In this document: in pieces, positions 13,071-24,600 of the stretch
Numbering within the stretch: position 1 is the stretch's first letter
Layout: each line of letters begins with the position of its first letter
Assembly: GCA_039881145.1 (NCBI GenBank)
Contig: JAYKKI010000008.1
Location: forward strand, 30,672,501-30,736,500
Length of the DNA stretch: 64,000 bases
Origin: Druceiella hillmani
Lineage: Eukaryota > Arthropoda > Insecta > Lepidoptera > Hepialidae
Reading direction: 5' to 3'
Made by a program: the position numbers and the translations under genes
The notes under the pieces: model-generated
Told to the model about the DNA's origin: nothing
What the model saw: only the letters and a program-made list of their open reading frames with translations
Database searches by the model: none

Positions 13071-13170
13071 GAATCACAAATTAAGTGTTTTGAATCACGA
13101 ATTCAGTGTAATCATAAACTTAGTGAATCACAAATTCAGTGTTTTGAATCACGAATTCAGTGTAATCATA
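13071..13170. repeat. 54 bp tandem duplication
   Basis: A unit starting 'gaatcacaaatt' at 13,071 is repeated at 13,125 (period 54). Each unit itself contains two related 'gaatcac.aattcagtg' half-units, so the local structure is a nested duplication. Confidence 0.85.
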
Positions 13171-13414
13171 TGTAACTAATATTAAGTGTATGAGACAATA
13201 CGTACATTGTATGTACGTCAATGCGAATATATTTATGTGCGAGTATTATGTGTTTTATTATTTTTTGTGTTGCATACTTATATCATTCAAAACATAATTT
13301 CATCAGTTGAATAATTGGTATAGGCGCACAGACCTTGACTCGACACACCCAAGAACAGATCTAAGGGTTATTTGGGTCCTAAAAGTGCTAGCAAGTGATA
13401 ACCTCATGTAAATG

Positions 13415-13417
<3 letters not shown>

Positions 13418-13467
<50 letters not shown>
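13418..13467. repeat. (AT)n microsatellite
   Basis: About 50 bases of uninterrupted TA dinucleotides, immediately upstream of the LINE fragment. Confidence 0.95.
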
Positions 13468-13471
<4 letters not shown>

Positions 13472-13529
13472 TGAAACCACGAAATGTTACCACGAGAAAT
13501 TTAATTACATGATATGAACGATAATTACG

Positions 13530-14060
13530 AAAAAATAATTCATCGCTGCATTGCAACTGTAAAGAAGTTTATGTCACAATTATCAAATATATGGAAAGAC
13601 AGAAATTTACGGCAGAAAACCAAAATTTTTAAAGTACAAACACTGGTAAACTCCATATTTCCAGTCCAGGTCTCAGAAAGATAGAACTTTCTGAGACCTG
13701 GACTGTGAAAGCCATATATAATAAACGCATTAACGCCTTCGAGATGCGGTGCTGTCGACGTATGCTTTGGGTGTCTTGGACTGCTCATCGGACCAACGAA
13801 TTCATCGAGTATCGATCATCAAATATCGACATCTGCAATAAGCTGTCCTCTACAGTTACTCATTGAGTCATTGAGTCATGCTTCAGACATATTTTGAAAA
13901 ACCAAGATGGAGGCATCCTACTGGCGAGGGTCAATGTCTCATTGGCGAAGATCAGCTCGTCGGGCTGACCACATCAAAAACACTCCACAAATTACCATCC
14001 ATTAGGTCCAAAGTTTACTAAAAAAACAATGGCACCAAACAATTTACACCAAGACGCCAT
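13530..14060 (+). mobile_element. Decayed LINE ORF fragment (endonuclease/reverse transcriptase C-terminal part)
   Basis: The plus strand encodes the post-RT region of a LINE polyprotein, in a family widely seen in insects as 'endonuclease-reverse transcriptase'. From 13,577 the frame reads SNIWKDRNLRQKTKIF and VQTLVNSIFP. After a frameshift a second frame from 13,687 reads LSETWTVKAIYNKR, INAFEMRCCRRMLW and VSWTAHRTNEFI. These match the family order 'IWKDR..' then 'TLV..IF.YGSETWT' then 'AFEM.C.RRML.I.WT..RTN'. Further degraded matches continue to about 14,060. The bases expected to encode the 'LYG' before SETWT are replaced by an 18 bp inverted copy of the SETWT codons (13,663-13,704), listed separately. 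Stops and frameshifts make it non-functional. The probable clade is RTE-like, but that was not tested. Confidence 0.88.
13663..13704. repeat. Perfect 18 bp stem-loop inside the LINE fragment
   Basis: Arm 13,663-13,680 is the exact reverse complement of 13,687-13,704, with a 6-base loop 'atagaa'. The right arm is the normal LINE coding sequence for the conserved LSETWT motif. The left arm replaces coding sequence, which points to a local templated inversion after insertion. Confidence 0.92.
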
Positions 14061-14064
14061 CTAC

Positions 14065-14495
14065 TTTCAGGTATGAGAGAAGGATTAAATAAGTTCATAT
14101 TTTTTATATTTTCACAAATTGATGTGAACTTTGACGTAGAGAGGCAGGCTACGATGATGATTTGGGAAATGAATTTATTTTCACGGAAAAAGACACGCGA
14201 AAGTGCTTTCGTTATATTTTCATTGCCAACTTCAAAAGTTTTAACCTACTTACCTTTAAGCACTCGTAAAAATATTCTTAATGAAGATATAAGATTTTTA
14301 GAATTTGCAACGCCATTTTTGATGGGAGGTCACTTAAGGTACCTCCCATTAGTATCAAGATGTATTCATACCGATTTCAAAGCGAACTATTCTTTTTTTT
14401 TAAAAGAAATTAGTTATTGTTATAATAATGTTTCATCCATTAAAGTTCGATTAAGGGCGTATGCCATTCCTGTATTTGTTAAGACATTTTAAATT
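14065..14495 (+). other. 139-codon ORF of unknown origin, probably fortuitous
   Basis: An ATG-initiated frame runs 14,073-14,492. It starts inside or at the very end of the preceding LINE remnant and has no recognisable domain, signal peptide or transmembrane pattern. A 9 bp inverted repeat (atgggaggt / acctcccat) lies inside at about 14,319-14,347. Its length is the best of any frame in the window, but for AT-rich DNA of this size one such frame is not surprising. I do not claim a gene. Confidence 0.15.
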
Positions 14496-14499
14496 ATGA

Positions 14500-14965
14500 T
14501 ACCATTATACATTGACGTTTGCCTACATTGGGTTATTATACTCATAACGCAACATATCTCAATGATAAGTACACAAATACATTAAAGAAAACGTACGTAC
14601 ATTTGTACTAATATCCATCGAATTAATAACGATAGGATAGAGTAATACATTTAAATGCATTCTAAAAAAGAAACGTTGGTTAAATGTTCGAAATGTAAAA
14701 TTACTGTTTTATTTAAAATATTTCCTGACATGTTCTTATATTTTTATGCCCTAAATTTGATTACACCTTTATTAATTACACATTTCATTATTCACACCCA
14801 TCTAAATTTTTACCCTCATATTATTAGGATTAAATATTGGATATTTTTTCTCTCAAGTTTTAAATTAAACTACTGAATTTGTCCAACATGACCTACGTCA
14901 TCAACATTTCATTGTGACATAAAATTCCAAATAAAAGATTAGAAAAAAAAACAAAAATTGCTACA
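14500..14965. other. AT-rich spacer
   Basis: No supportable feature. Confidence 0.45.
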
Positions 14966-14974
14966 CAATTTTAA

Positions 14975-15260
14975 GCTGGCGTCGAGCAAGGTAAATCACG
15001 ACCATCTGCCGGCCCGACGGACGCCACACGTGGACTCGATGATTTAAGATGGAAATCGTTTTAGCGACACAATGTCGGCTCGCGTCCACACACAGTCTTG
15101 CGTCAAAAATTGCGCCAAAAAAAGAGCAGATGCGCGCGTGCCGCCTCACCTTGCGCACGCGATTCTCGCCTTGCACAGACGGCTGATAACCCTGCATAAT
15201 GCGAAAGGCAGCGACAAAAGATTAGACGGAGCCGTGACGTGACCGCGGCCGCAAAAAATA
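14975..15260. other. GC-rich island
   Basis: A compact GC-rich block with 'gtgacgtgaccgcggccgc' at its right edge (about 15,235-15,253). A TGACGT-type (bZIP-like) word is present. The minus-strand ORFs of 78-79 codons overlap each other in different frames and resemble no protein. Confidence 0.35.
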
Positions 15261-15264
15261 TATT

Positions 15265-16600
15265 TAGGTAAGGTAATATAAATAGCGCACTGACAATTTC
15301 GTCTTTGTATAGCTTTATGTTTTTAGAATTCCAGAAAATCAACAGCGGTCGTAGGCTATCCGTCTGTAATGCATTGGAGGTTGCGTTTTAATGATCCTAC
15401 AAAGATTCGACACCTGAGTTTGGTTTATTATTTAGGTAGTCACGGTTATAAATAAATTTGTCGCACGAAATTTTTAATCATTCTGCTTTTTTGTAGTAGT
15501 AAGAGTTTATTTATTATTTACTTTTGCATTACATAAGTGTTATTTACGTGTGTTATCGGCGATTTGTGTTATATACCAAACCTTGTCATTTATAAAAGCA
15601 CGAGACAAATTTACTGTTTCATGTAGAGATTTTCGTTCGTGATAACTGTAGGATTTCGAAGATTGTCAGAAATTTAATTGGATTCACCAGAGTTACACAT
15701 TTTGTGACTAGGAGAGGGGGAAGAAACATACATTCTAAATAGAATATCAGCAACGAACAATTTCAGATATCTGTTTTATATGTATTATACGCAAGAATGA
15801 ATAGCAAATTACATTTGAAATGTATAAGGCATTTGAAATGTAAAAGTTGTGACAGGAATAAATTTCCTCTACTGTTAAAGCACTAGATTAATTCGTATTT
15901 GACCATTTTTTATAAAACTTTCAAAATTAATGGCTACTGTTGCTTGTAACAAGTGCTTTTAAATCTTTAATTTAGTTGAGACTTGTGATATTAAACAGAA
16001 CAGCTAATGCGTGATATAAGTAGATGCTTAAAAAATGAGATGAGTGAGAGAGTTAAAAAAAATTATGAAATGGTGAGACTGAGGGAGAATGTAATCTTTA
16101 TGTATTTGTTAGTACCATAAAGACTGGAACAGACAAAATGGTGTAGAAATGATAATAAAACATACTGCAATTGTCGATGTTAATTGTATATTTTGTAAAT
16201 GTTTATCGCTATTTTAGTGACCTACAATATGTATAAGCTTATTATATATATATATAATTAATAGTTATTAAAAATATTAAATTATTGTATTTTTTATTTT
16301 AATAGAACTTATGGAGATAAGCGGAATGGGCCCAAACAGAATGAGTCTGTTACATAAGTACTGTTAAGGAGATTCTTTACCTACCATCTTTCTCCATCAT
16401 CCGATACTGACTTCATAATCATCATAACCTGTGTTGTCACTGGAAACAAATGTAGCGCTATGTTTTAAGTCTCTAGCCCATTACGAAGTGGTGAAGTATT
16501 GATTACAAAGTCTCAAGCGATTGCAGACAACAAAGCACGTTAAAAAAATAAAGTTAAATATATGGGCCTGTTTTTAGTCCATCTACAAATCCTATGTCAA
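15265..16600. other. AT-rich spacer
   Basis: A TATAAAAG word occurs at about 15,591 without a matching initiator or downstream ORF. No gene supported. Confidence 0.45.
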
Positions 16601-16610
16601 TAAAAAAAAA

Positions 16611-16619
16611 TATATATAT

Positions 16620-16662
<43 letters not shown>

Positions 16663-16664
16663 AA

Positions 16665-16728
<64 letters not shown>
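16611..16728. repeat. Compound (TA)n/(CA)n microsatellite
   Basis: A short TA run is followed by a CA run (about 16,620-16,638), then a long TA run with a 'tgtgta' interruption. The ORF through it is dinucleotide-repeat artefact. Confidence 0.95.
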
Positions 16729-16729
<1 letters not shown>

Positions 16730-16735
16730 TTGTGT

Positions 16736-16793
16736 ACTTAACAGATATTCAATTTACATACAGTTTTGTATGTAAATTGAATATCTGTTAAGT
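16736..16793. repeat. Perfect 27 bp stem-loop with 4 nt loop
   Basis: Arm 16,736-16,762 is the exact reverse complement of 16,767-16,793, and the loop is 'gttt'. It sits directly against the end of the (AT)n tract. There is no mismatch in 27 pairs. Confidence 0.95.
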
Positions 16794-16799
16794 TATTCT

Positions 16800-17280
16800 T
16801 ATTGCAAATCTCATCGGAATCTTATTTGAAACTATTAAGATTAAAGTATTTCACTGAGGTTTATAACATATATTAAAAAGGTATTCCTATACCGGCTTCA
16901 AAAGTGAGAAAATATTTGAGATATTGCTGTGGAAAGTTGTTTTATGGATTAGTTAAGCTTGGTTAGCTCAAACTTATTTGAACAGTCGCTGGTTCCTACT
17001 TTTCTATTGAAATGGTTAAAAACTTGTATATTTTGAAATAACTTAAGATATTAACAGAAATAATTCGCACTAATTACTGTAGAAGATGTTAAGCATACTT
17101 CTAAAACGCCGTTCTATCTTGCCGGTATAATAACTCGAATACGAATGAATGAAAAACATTATTTTAATTGATTCGATATTAAATTTAAAATGAAAAAAAA
17201 TGTTTTAGAGTTTTAAATTTAAAAAAAGTGTAACATTAACAAATAAAATTTGAATTATCCATCAACAAAATGTAATTTTT
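16800..17280. other. AT-rich spacer
   Basis: No supportable feature. Confidence 0.45.
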
Positions 17281-17284
17281 TAGT

Positions 17285-17500
17285 TTGGTGTACGCGCACA
17301 ACTACAAGTTTCCCGAAGCAACCTCTAAATTATGGCATGAGACTTTCAGCACTCTCGATTCACTTAGCGCGGTCTCGAGAAGTATTCACATTCCTATTGA
17401 GCTGCTATTAGTTCATGAAGTGGGCTTTGTATATTTGCCTCTAGCACACAAATCCAAACAGTATTTATCGTTATGGCTTGAGGCTAAAATTAATGCATGA
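17285..17500 (+). other. 71-codon ORF in a locally GC-richer patch, unrecognised
   Basis: A frame with a non-ATG (TTG) start is open to a stop at 17,500 and coincides with a patch of more balanced composition. The amino-acid composition is not low-complexity, but no family is recognised and no splice or promoter context is convincing. It could be a conserved non-coding patch or an eroded exon. Confidence 0.15.
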
Positions 17501-17689
17501 CAATTATTTTCCATAACTTAAGTTATAACACGTTTAGTATTACATTTTTATCACCTTAATTTCATTCGTTTTAAAATAATTCAGTGTGAAACAAAGGTTA
17601 AAAATTATCATAGTTTTGACAATACTTTTATATCTAATGAAAAATAGATAACATGTTAACATTTAGTCTCTATGCTCGACGAAAAGTGA

Positions 17690-18245
17690 ATGTAGTAAGT
17701 AAAGAAAATAAGTATTATTTTAATGAATTTTTGAAAAAGTGATGATGATAACATCAGTACTTTTTTTGGTGTATCATATACGATATAATGAGCTACAATA
17801 TACTTAAATATTATTTGCCTTATTTTATTAAGTATTTGTGTTTGTATTGTAAGTAAACAAAATAGGTATTAGTTTAATTAATTTTTAACAAAGTACTCCT
17901 AGATGTATCACATATTGTATAATGAGCTACAATATACTTAAATAATATTTGACTATATTTTATTAAATATTTGTGTTTGTGTAGCAAGTAAATTAAATAA
18001 GTATTGGTTTAATGAATGTTTAGCAAAGTACTAATGTTATAGATGTATCACATATTTATATAATGAGCTACATATACTTAAATCTTATTTACGCACATAT
18101 TATTAAATATTTGCATTTGTGTAGTAAGTGAACTAAATAAGTATTGGTTTAATGAATTTCTAACAAAGTACTAATATTATAGTTGTACCACTTTTTTATA
18201 TAATGAGAATAATATATAACAACTAAATACACTTAAATATAATTA
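17690..18245. repeat. Degenerate tandem repeat, 134-141 bp unit, about 4 copies
   Basis: The anchor 'aatgagctac' (or 'aatgagaata' in the last copy) occurs at 17,787, 17,921, 18,062 and 18,202, giving periods of 134, 141 and 140. Units share 'taagta.tggtttaatgaat', 'caaagtact' and 'tgtatcacat' blocks and are clearly older and more diverged than the satellite downstream. Confidence 0.88.
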
Positions 18246-18249
18246 TATA

Positions 18250-18634
18250 TTTTTTATTTTAGTAAAATAATAATTATATATTTTAGTAAATGTTCGTGTT
18301 TAAAATTATTACACCGCTCTAGTTTACGCAACGTGTACATTTTTTATTACGATTTCCACCTAGATTTTGCACATATATAATGTGAGTATGATTTTATTGT
18401 AATCGGTCACGTGAAAAATCAGAAGCGTAATTATAGTACTTGTTATATTTTACACGATCGATAAACAAACCGTTGTAAGCATTCAAGACTTGCACGAACG
18501 TGTTGAATTTGATTGCCTTCGTGAGACGAAAGGCATTTAATATTTTTGTAACACGATCGTTTAAAAAGGAATTATGAGAGTATTATATATTTTTTCATAC
18601 TGTTCAGTTATGAATTTATGTCTGATATTAAATA
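18250..18634. other. Spacer between two tandem arrays
   Basis: AT-rich with short GC pulses ('cacgatcgataaac', 'cacgaacgtgttg'). No gene or repeat relation was identified. Confidence 0.45.
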
Positions 18635-18635
18635 A

Positions 18636-21600
18636 ATTGTGAAAATAAATCTATTTCTTTTATTTTTTTAATATCACACTTTGTTATCTGTCTGCAATCA
18701 ATACTAATATAAATTTATTTCTTTTACCTTTTTAATATCACACTTTGTTATCTGTCTGCAATCAATACTAATATAAATTTCTTTCTTTTACTTTTTTAAT
18801 ATCACACTTTGTTATCTGTCTGCAATCAATACTAATATAAATTTATTTCTTTTACTTTTTTAATATCACACTTTGTTATCTGTCTGCAATCAATACTAAT
18901 ATAAATTTATTTCTTTTACTTTTTTAATATCACACTTTGTTATCTGTCTGCAATCAATACTAATATAAATTTCTTTCTTTTACTTTTTTAATATCACACT
19001 TTGTTATCTGTCTGCAATCAATAATAATATAAATTTCTTTCTTTTACTTTTTTAATATCACACTTTGTTATCTGTCTGCAATCAATACTAATATAAATTT
19101 ATTTCTTTTACTTTTTTAATATCACACTTTGTTATCTGTCTGCAATCAATACTACCATAAATTTCTTTCTTTTGCTTTTTTAATATCACACTTTGTTATC
19201 TGTCTGCAATCAATACTAATATAAATTTCTTTCTTTTACTTTTTTAATATCACACTTTGTTATCTGTCTGCAATCAATACTAATATAAATTTATTTCTTT
19301 TACTTTTTTAATATCACACTTTGTTATCTGTCTGCAATCAATACTAATATAAATTTATTTCTTTTACTTTTTTAATATCACACTTTGTTATCTGTCTGCA
19401 ATCAATACTAATATAAATTTCTTTCTTTTGCTTTTTTAATATCACACTTTGTTATCTGTCTGCAATCAATACTAATACAAATTTATTTCTTTTATTTTTT
19501 TAATATCACACTTTGTTATCTGTCTGCAATCAATACTAATATAAATTTATTTCTTTTACTTTTTTAATATCACACTTTGTTATCTGTCTGCAATAAATAC
19601 TAATATAAATTTATTTCTTTTACTTTTTTAATATCACACTTTGTTATCTGTCTGTAATCAATACTAAAATAAAAATAAATTTATTTCTTTTACTTTTTTA
19701 ATATCACACTTTGTTATCTGTCTGCAATCAATACTAATATAAATTTCTTTCTTTTGCTTTTTTAATATCACACTTTGTTATCTGTCTGCAATCAATACTA
19801 ATACAAATTTATTTCTTTTACTTTTTTAATATCACACTTTGTTATCTGTCTGCAATCATACTAATATAAATTTATTTCTTTTACTTTTTTAATATCACAC
19901 TTTGTTATCTGTCTGCAATCAATACTAATATAAATTTCTTTCTTTTACTTTTTTAATATCACACTTTGTTATCTGTCTGCAGTCAATACTAATATAAATT
20001 TATTTCTTTTACTTTTTTAATATCACACTTTGTTATCTGTCTGCAATCAATACTAATATAAATTTATTTCTTTTACTTTTTTAATATCACACTTTGTTAT
20101 CTGTCTGCAATCAATACTAATATAAATTTCTTTCTTTTACTTTTTTAATATCACACTTTGTTATCTGTCTGCAATCAATACTAATATAAATTTATTTCTT
20201 TTACTTTTTTAATATCACACTTTGTTATCTGTCTGCAATCAATACTAATACAAATTTATTTCTTTTACTTTTTTAATATCACACTTTGTTATCTGTCTGC
20301 AATCAATACTAATATAAATTTATTTCTTTTACTTTTTTAATATCACACTTTGTTATCTGTCTGCAATCAATAATAATATAAATTTCTTTCTTTTACTTTT
20401 TTAATATCACACTTTGTTATCTGTCTGCAATCAATACTAATATAAATTTATTTCTTTTACTTTTTTAATATCACACTTTGTTATCTGTCTGCAATCAATA
20501 CTAACATAAATTTCTTTCTTTTGCTTTTTTAATATCACACTTTGTTATCTGTCTGCAATCAATACTAATATAAATTCATTTCTTTTACTTTTTTAATATC
20601 ACACTTTGTTATCTGTCTGCAATCAATACTAATATAAATTTATTTCTTTTACTTTTTTAATATCACACTTTGTTATCTGTCTGCAATCAATACTAATATA
20701 AATTTATTTCTTTTACTTTTTTAATATCACACTTTGTTATCTGTTTGCAATCAATACTAATATAAATTTCTTTCTTTTGCTTTTTTAATATCACACTTTG
20801 TTATCTGTCTGCAATCAATACTAATACAAATTTATTTCTTTTACTTTTTTAATATCACACTTTGTTATCTGTCTGCAATCAATACTAATATAAATTTATT
20901 TCTTTTACTTTTTTAATATCACACTTTGTTATCTGTCTGCAATCAATACTAATATAAATTTCTTCCTTTTACTTTTTTAATATCACACTTTGTTATCTGT
21001 CTGCAATCAATACTAATATAAATTTATTTCTTTTACTTTTTTAATATCACACTTTGTTATCTGTCTGCAATCAATACTAATATAAATTTATTTCTTTTAC
21101 TTTTTTAATATCACACTTTGTTATCTGTCTGCAATCTATACTAATATAAATTTCTTTCTGTTGCTTTTTTAATATCACACTTTGTTATCTGTCTGCAATC
21201 AATACTAATATAAATTTATTTCTTTTACTTTTTTAATATCACACTTTGTTATCTGTCTGCACTCAATACTAATATAAATTTATTTCTTTTACTTTTTTAA
21301 TATCACACTTTGTTTTCTGTCTGCAATCAATACTAATATAAATTTCTTTCTTTTACTTTTTTAATATCACACTTTGTAATCTGTCTGCAATCAATACTAA
21401 TATAAATTTATTTCTTTTACTTTTTTAATATCACACTTTGTTATCTGTCTGCAATCAATACTAATATAAATTTCTTTCTTTTACTTTTTTAATATCACAC
21501 TTTGTTATCTGTCTGCAATCAATACTAATATAAATTTATTTCTTTTACTTTTTTAATATCACACTTTGTTATCTGTCTGCAATCAATACTAACATAAATT

Positions 21601-24600
21601 TCTTTCTTTTGCTTTTTTAATATCACACTTTGTTATCTGTCTGCAATCAATAATAATATAAATTTATTTCTTTTACTTTTTTAATATCACACTTTGTTAT
21701 CTGTCTGCAATCAATACTAATATAAATTTATTTCTTTTACTTTTTTAATATCACACTTTGTTATCTGTCTGGAATCAATACTAATATAAATTTATTTCTT
21801 TTACTTTTTTAATATCACACTTTGTTATCTGTCTGCAATCAATACTAATATAAATTTCTTTCTTTTGCTTTTTTAATATCACACTTTGTTATCTGTCTGC
21901 AATCAATACTAATACAAATTTATTTCTTTTACTTTTTTAATATCACACTTTGTTATCTGTCTGCAATCAATACTAATATAAATTTATTTCTTTTCCTTTT
22001 TTAATATCACACTTTGTTATCTCTCTGCAATCAATACTAATATAAATTTCTTTCTTTTACTTTTTTAATATCACACTTTGTTATCTGTCTGCAGTCAATA
22101 TTAATATAAATTTATTTCTTTTACTTTTTTAATATCACACTTTGTTATCTGTCTGCAATCAATACTAATATAAATTCCTTTCTTTTACTTTTTTAATATC
22201 ACACTTTGTTATCTGTCTGCAATCAATACTAATATAAATTTCTTTCTTTTGCTTTTTTAATATCACACTTTGTTATCTGTCTGCAATCAATACTAATATA
22301 AATTTATTTCTTTTACTTTTTTAATATCACACTTTGTTATCTGTCTGCAATCAATACTAATATAAATTTATTTCTTTTACTTTTTTAATATCACACTTTG
22401 TTATCTGTCTGCAATCAATACTAATATTAATTTCTTTCTTTTACTTTTTTAATATCACACTTTGTTATCTGTCTGCAATCAATACTAATATAAATTTCTT
22501 TCTTTTACTTTTTTAATATCACACTTTGTTATCTGTCTGCAATCAATACTAATATAAATTTATTTCTTTTACTTTTTTAATATCACACTTTGTTACCTGT
22601 CTTCAATCAATACTAATATAAATTTATTTCTTTTACTTTTTTAATATCACACTTTGTTATCTGTCTGCAATCAATACTAATATAAATTTCTTTCTTTTAC
22701 TTTTTTAATATCACACTTTGTTATCTGTCTGCAATCAATACTAATATAAATTTCTTTCTTTTACTTTTTTAACATCACACTTTGTTATCTGTCTGCAATC
22801 AATACTAATATAAATTTATTTCTTTTACTTTTTTAATATCACACTTTGTTATCTGTCTGCAATAAATACTAATATAAATTTCTTTCTTTTACTTTTTTAA
22901 TATCACACTTTGTTATCTGTCTGCAATCAATACTAATATAAATTTATTTCTTTTACTTTTTTAATATCACACTTTGTTATCTGTCTGCAATCAATACTAA
23001 TATAAATTTATTTCTTTTACTTTTTTAATATCACACTTTGTTATTTGTCTGCAATCTATACTAATATAAATTTCTTTCTTTTACTTTTTTAATATCACAC
23101 TTTGTAATCTGTCTGCAATCAATACTAATATAAATTTCTTTCTTTTGCTTTTTTAATATCACACTTTGTTATCTGTCTGCAATCAATACTAATATAAATT
23201 TCTTTCTTTTACTTTTTTAATATCACACTTTGTTATCTGTCTGCAATCAATACTAATATAAATTTCTTTCTTTTGCTTTTTTAATATCACACTTTGTTAT
23301 CTGTCTGCAATCAATATTAATACAAATTTATTTCTTTTACTTTTTTAATATCACACTTTGTTATCTGTCTGCAATCAATACTAATATAAATTTATTTCTT
23401 TTACTTTTTTAATATCACACTTTGTTATCTGTCTGCAATCAATACTAATATAAATTTCTTTCTTTTACTTTTTTTAATATCACGCGTTGTTATCTGTCTG
23501 CAATCAATACTAATATAAATTTCTTTCTTTTGCTTTTTTAATATCACACTTTGTTATCTGTCTGCAATCAATACTAATATAAACTTCTTTCTTTTCCTTT
23601 TTAATATCAAACTTTGTTATCTGTCTGCAATCAATACTAATATAAATTTCTTTCTTCTACTTTTTTAATATCACACTTTGTTATCTGTCTGCAGTCAATA
23701 CTAATATAAATTTATTTCTTTTACTTTTTTAATATCACACTTTGTTATCTGTCTGCAATCAATACTAATATAAATTTCTTTCTTTTACTTTTTTAATATC
23801 ACACTTTGTTATCTATCTGCAATCAATACTAATATAAATTTCTTTCTTTTGCTTTTTTAATATCACACTTTGTTATCTGTCTGCAATCAATACTAATACA
23901 AATTTATTTCTTTTACTTTTTTAATATCACACTTTGTTATCTGTCTGCAATCAATACTAATATAAATTTCTTTCTTTTACTTTTTTAATATCACACTTTG
24001 TTATCTGTCTGCAATCAGTACTAATATAAATTTATTTCTTTCACTTTTTTAATATCACACTTTGTTATCTGTCTGCAATCAATACTAATATAAATTTCTT
24101 CCTTTTACTTTTTTAATATCACACTTTGTTATCTGTCTGCAATCTATACTAATATAAATTTCTTTCTTTTACTTTTTTAATATCACACTTTGTTATCTGT
24201 CTGCAATCAATACTAATATAAATTTATTTCTTTTACTTTTTTAATATCACACTTTGTTATATGTCTGCAATCAATACTAATATAAATTTCTTTCTTTTAC
24301 TTTTTTAATATCACACTTTGTTATCTGTCTGCAATCAATACTAATATAAATTTCTTTCTTCTACTTTTTTAATATCACACTTTGTTATCTGTCTGCAATC
24401 AATACTAATATAAATTTCTTTCTTTTGCTTTTTTAATATCACACTTTGTTATCTGTCTGCAATCAATACTAATATAAACTTCTTTCTTTTCCTTTTTAAT
24501 ATCAAACTTTGTTATCTGTCTGCAATCAATACTAATATAAATTTCTTTCTTCTACTTTTTTAATATCACACTTTGTTATCTGTCTGCAGTCAATACTAAT

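Noticed and set aside
15560..15640. TATAAAAG word as a promoter
   Set aside because: No initiator at the right distance, no downstream coding frame and no conserved context.
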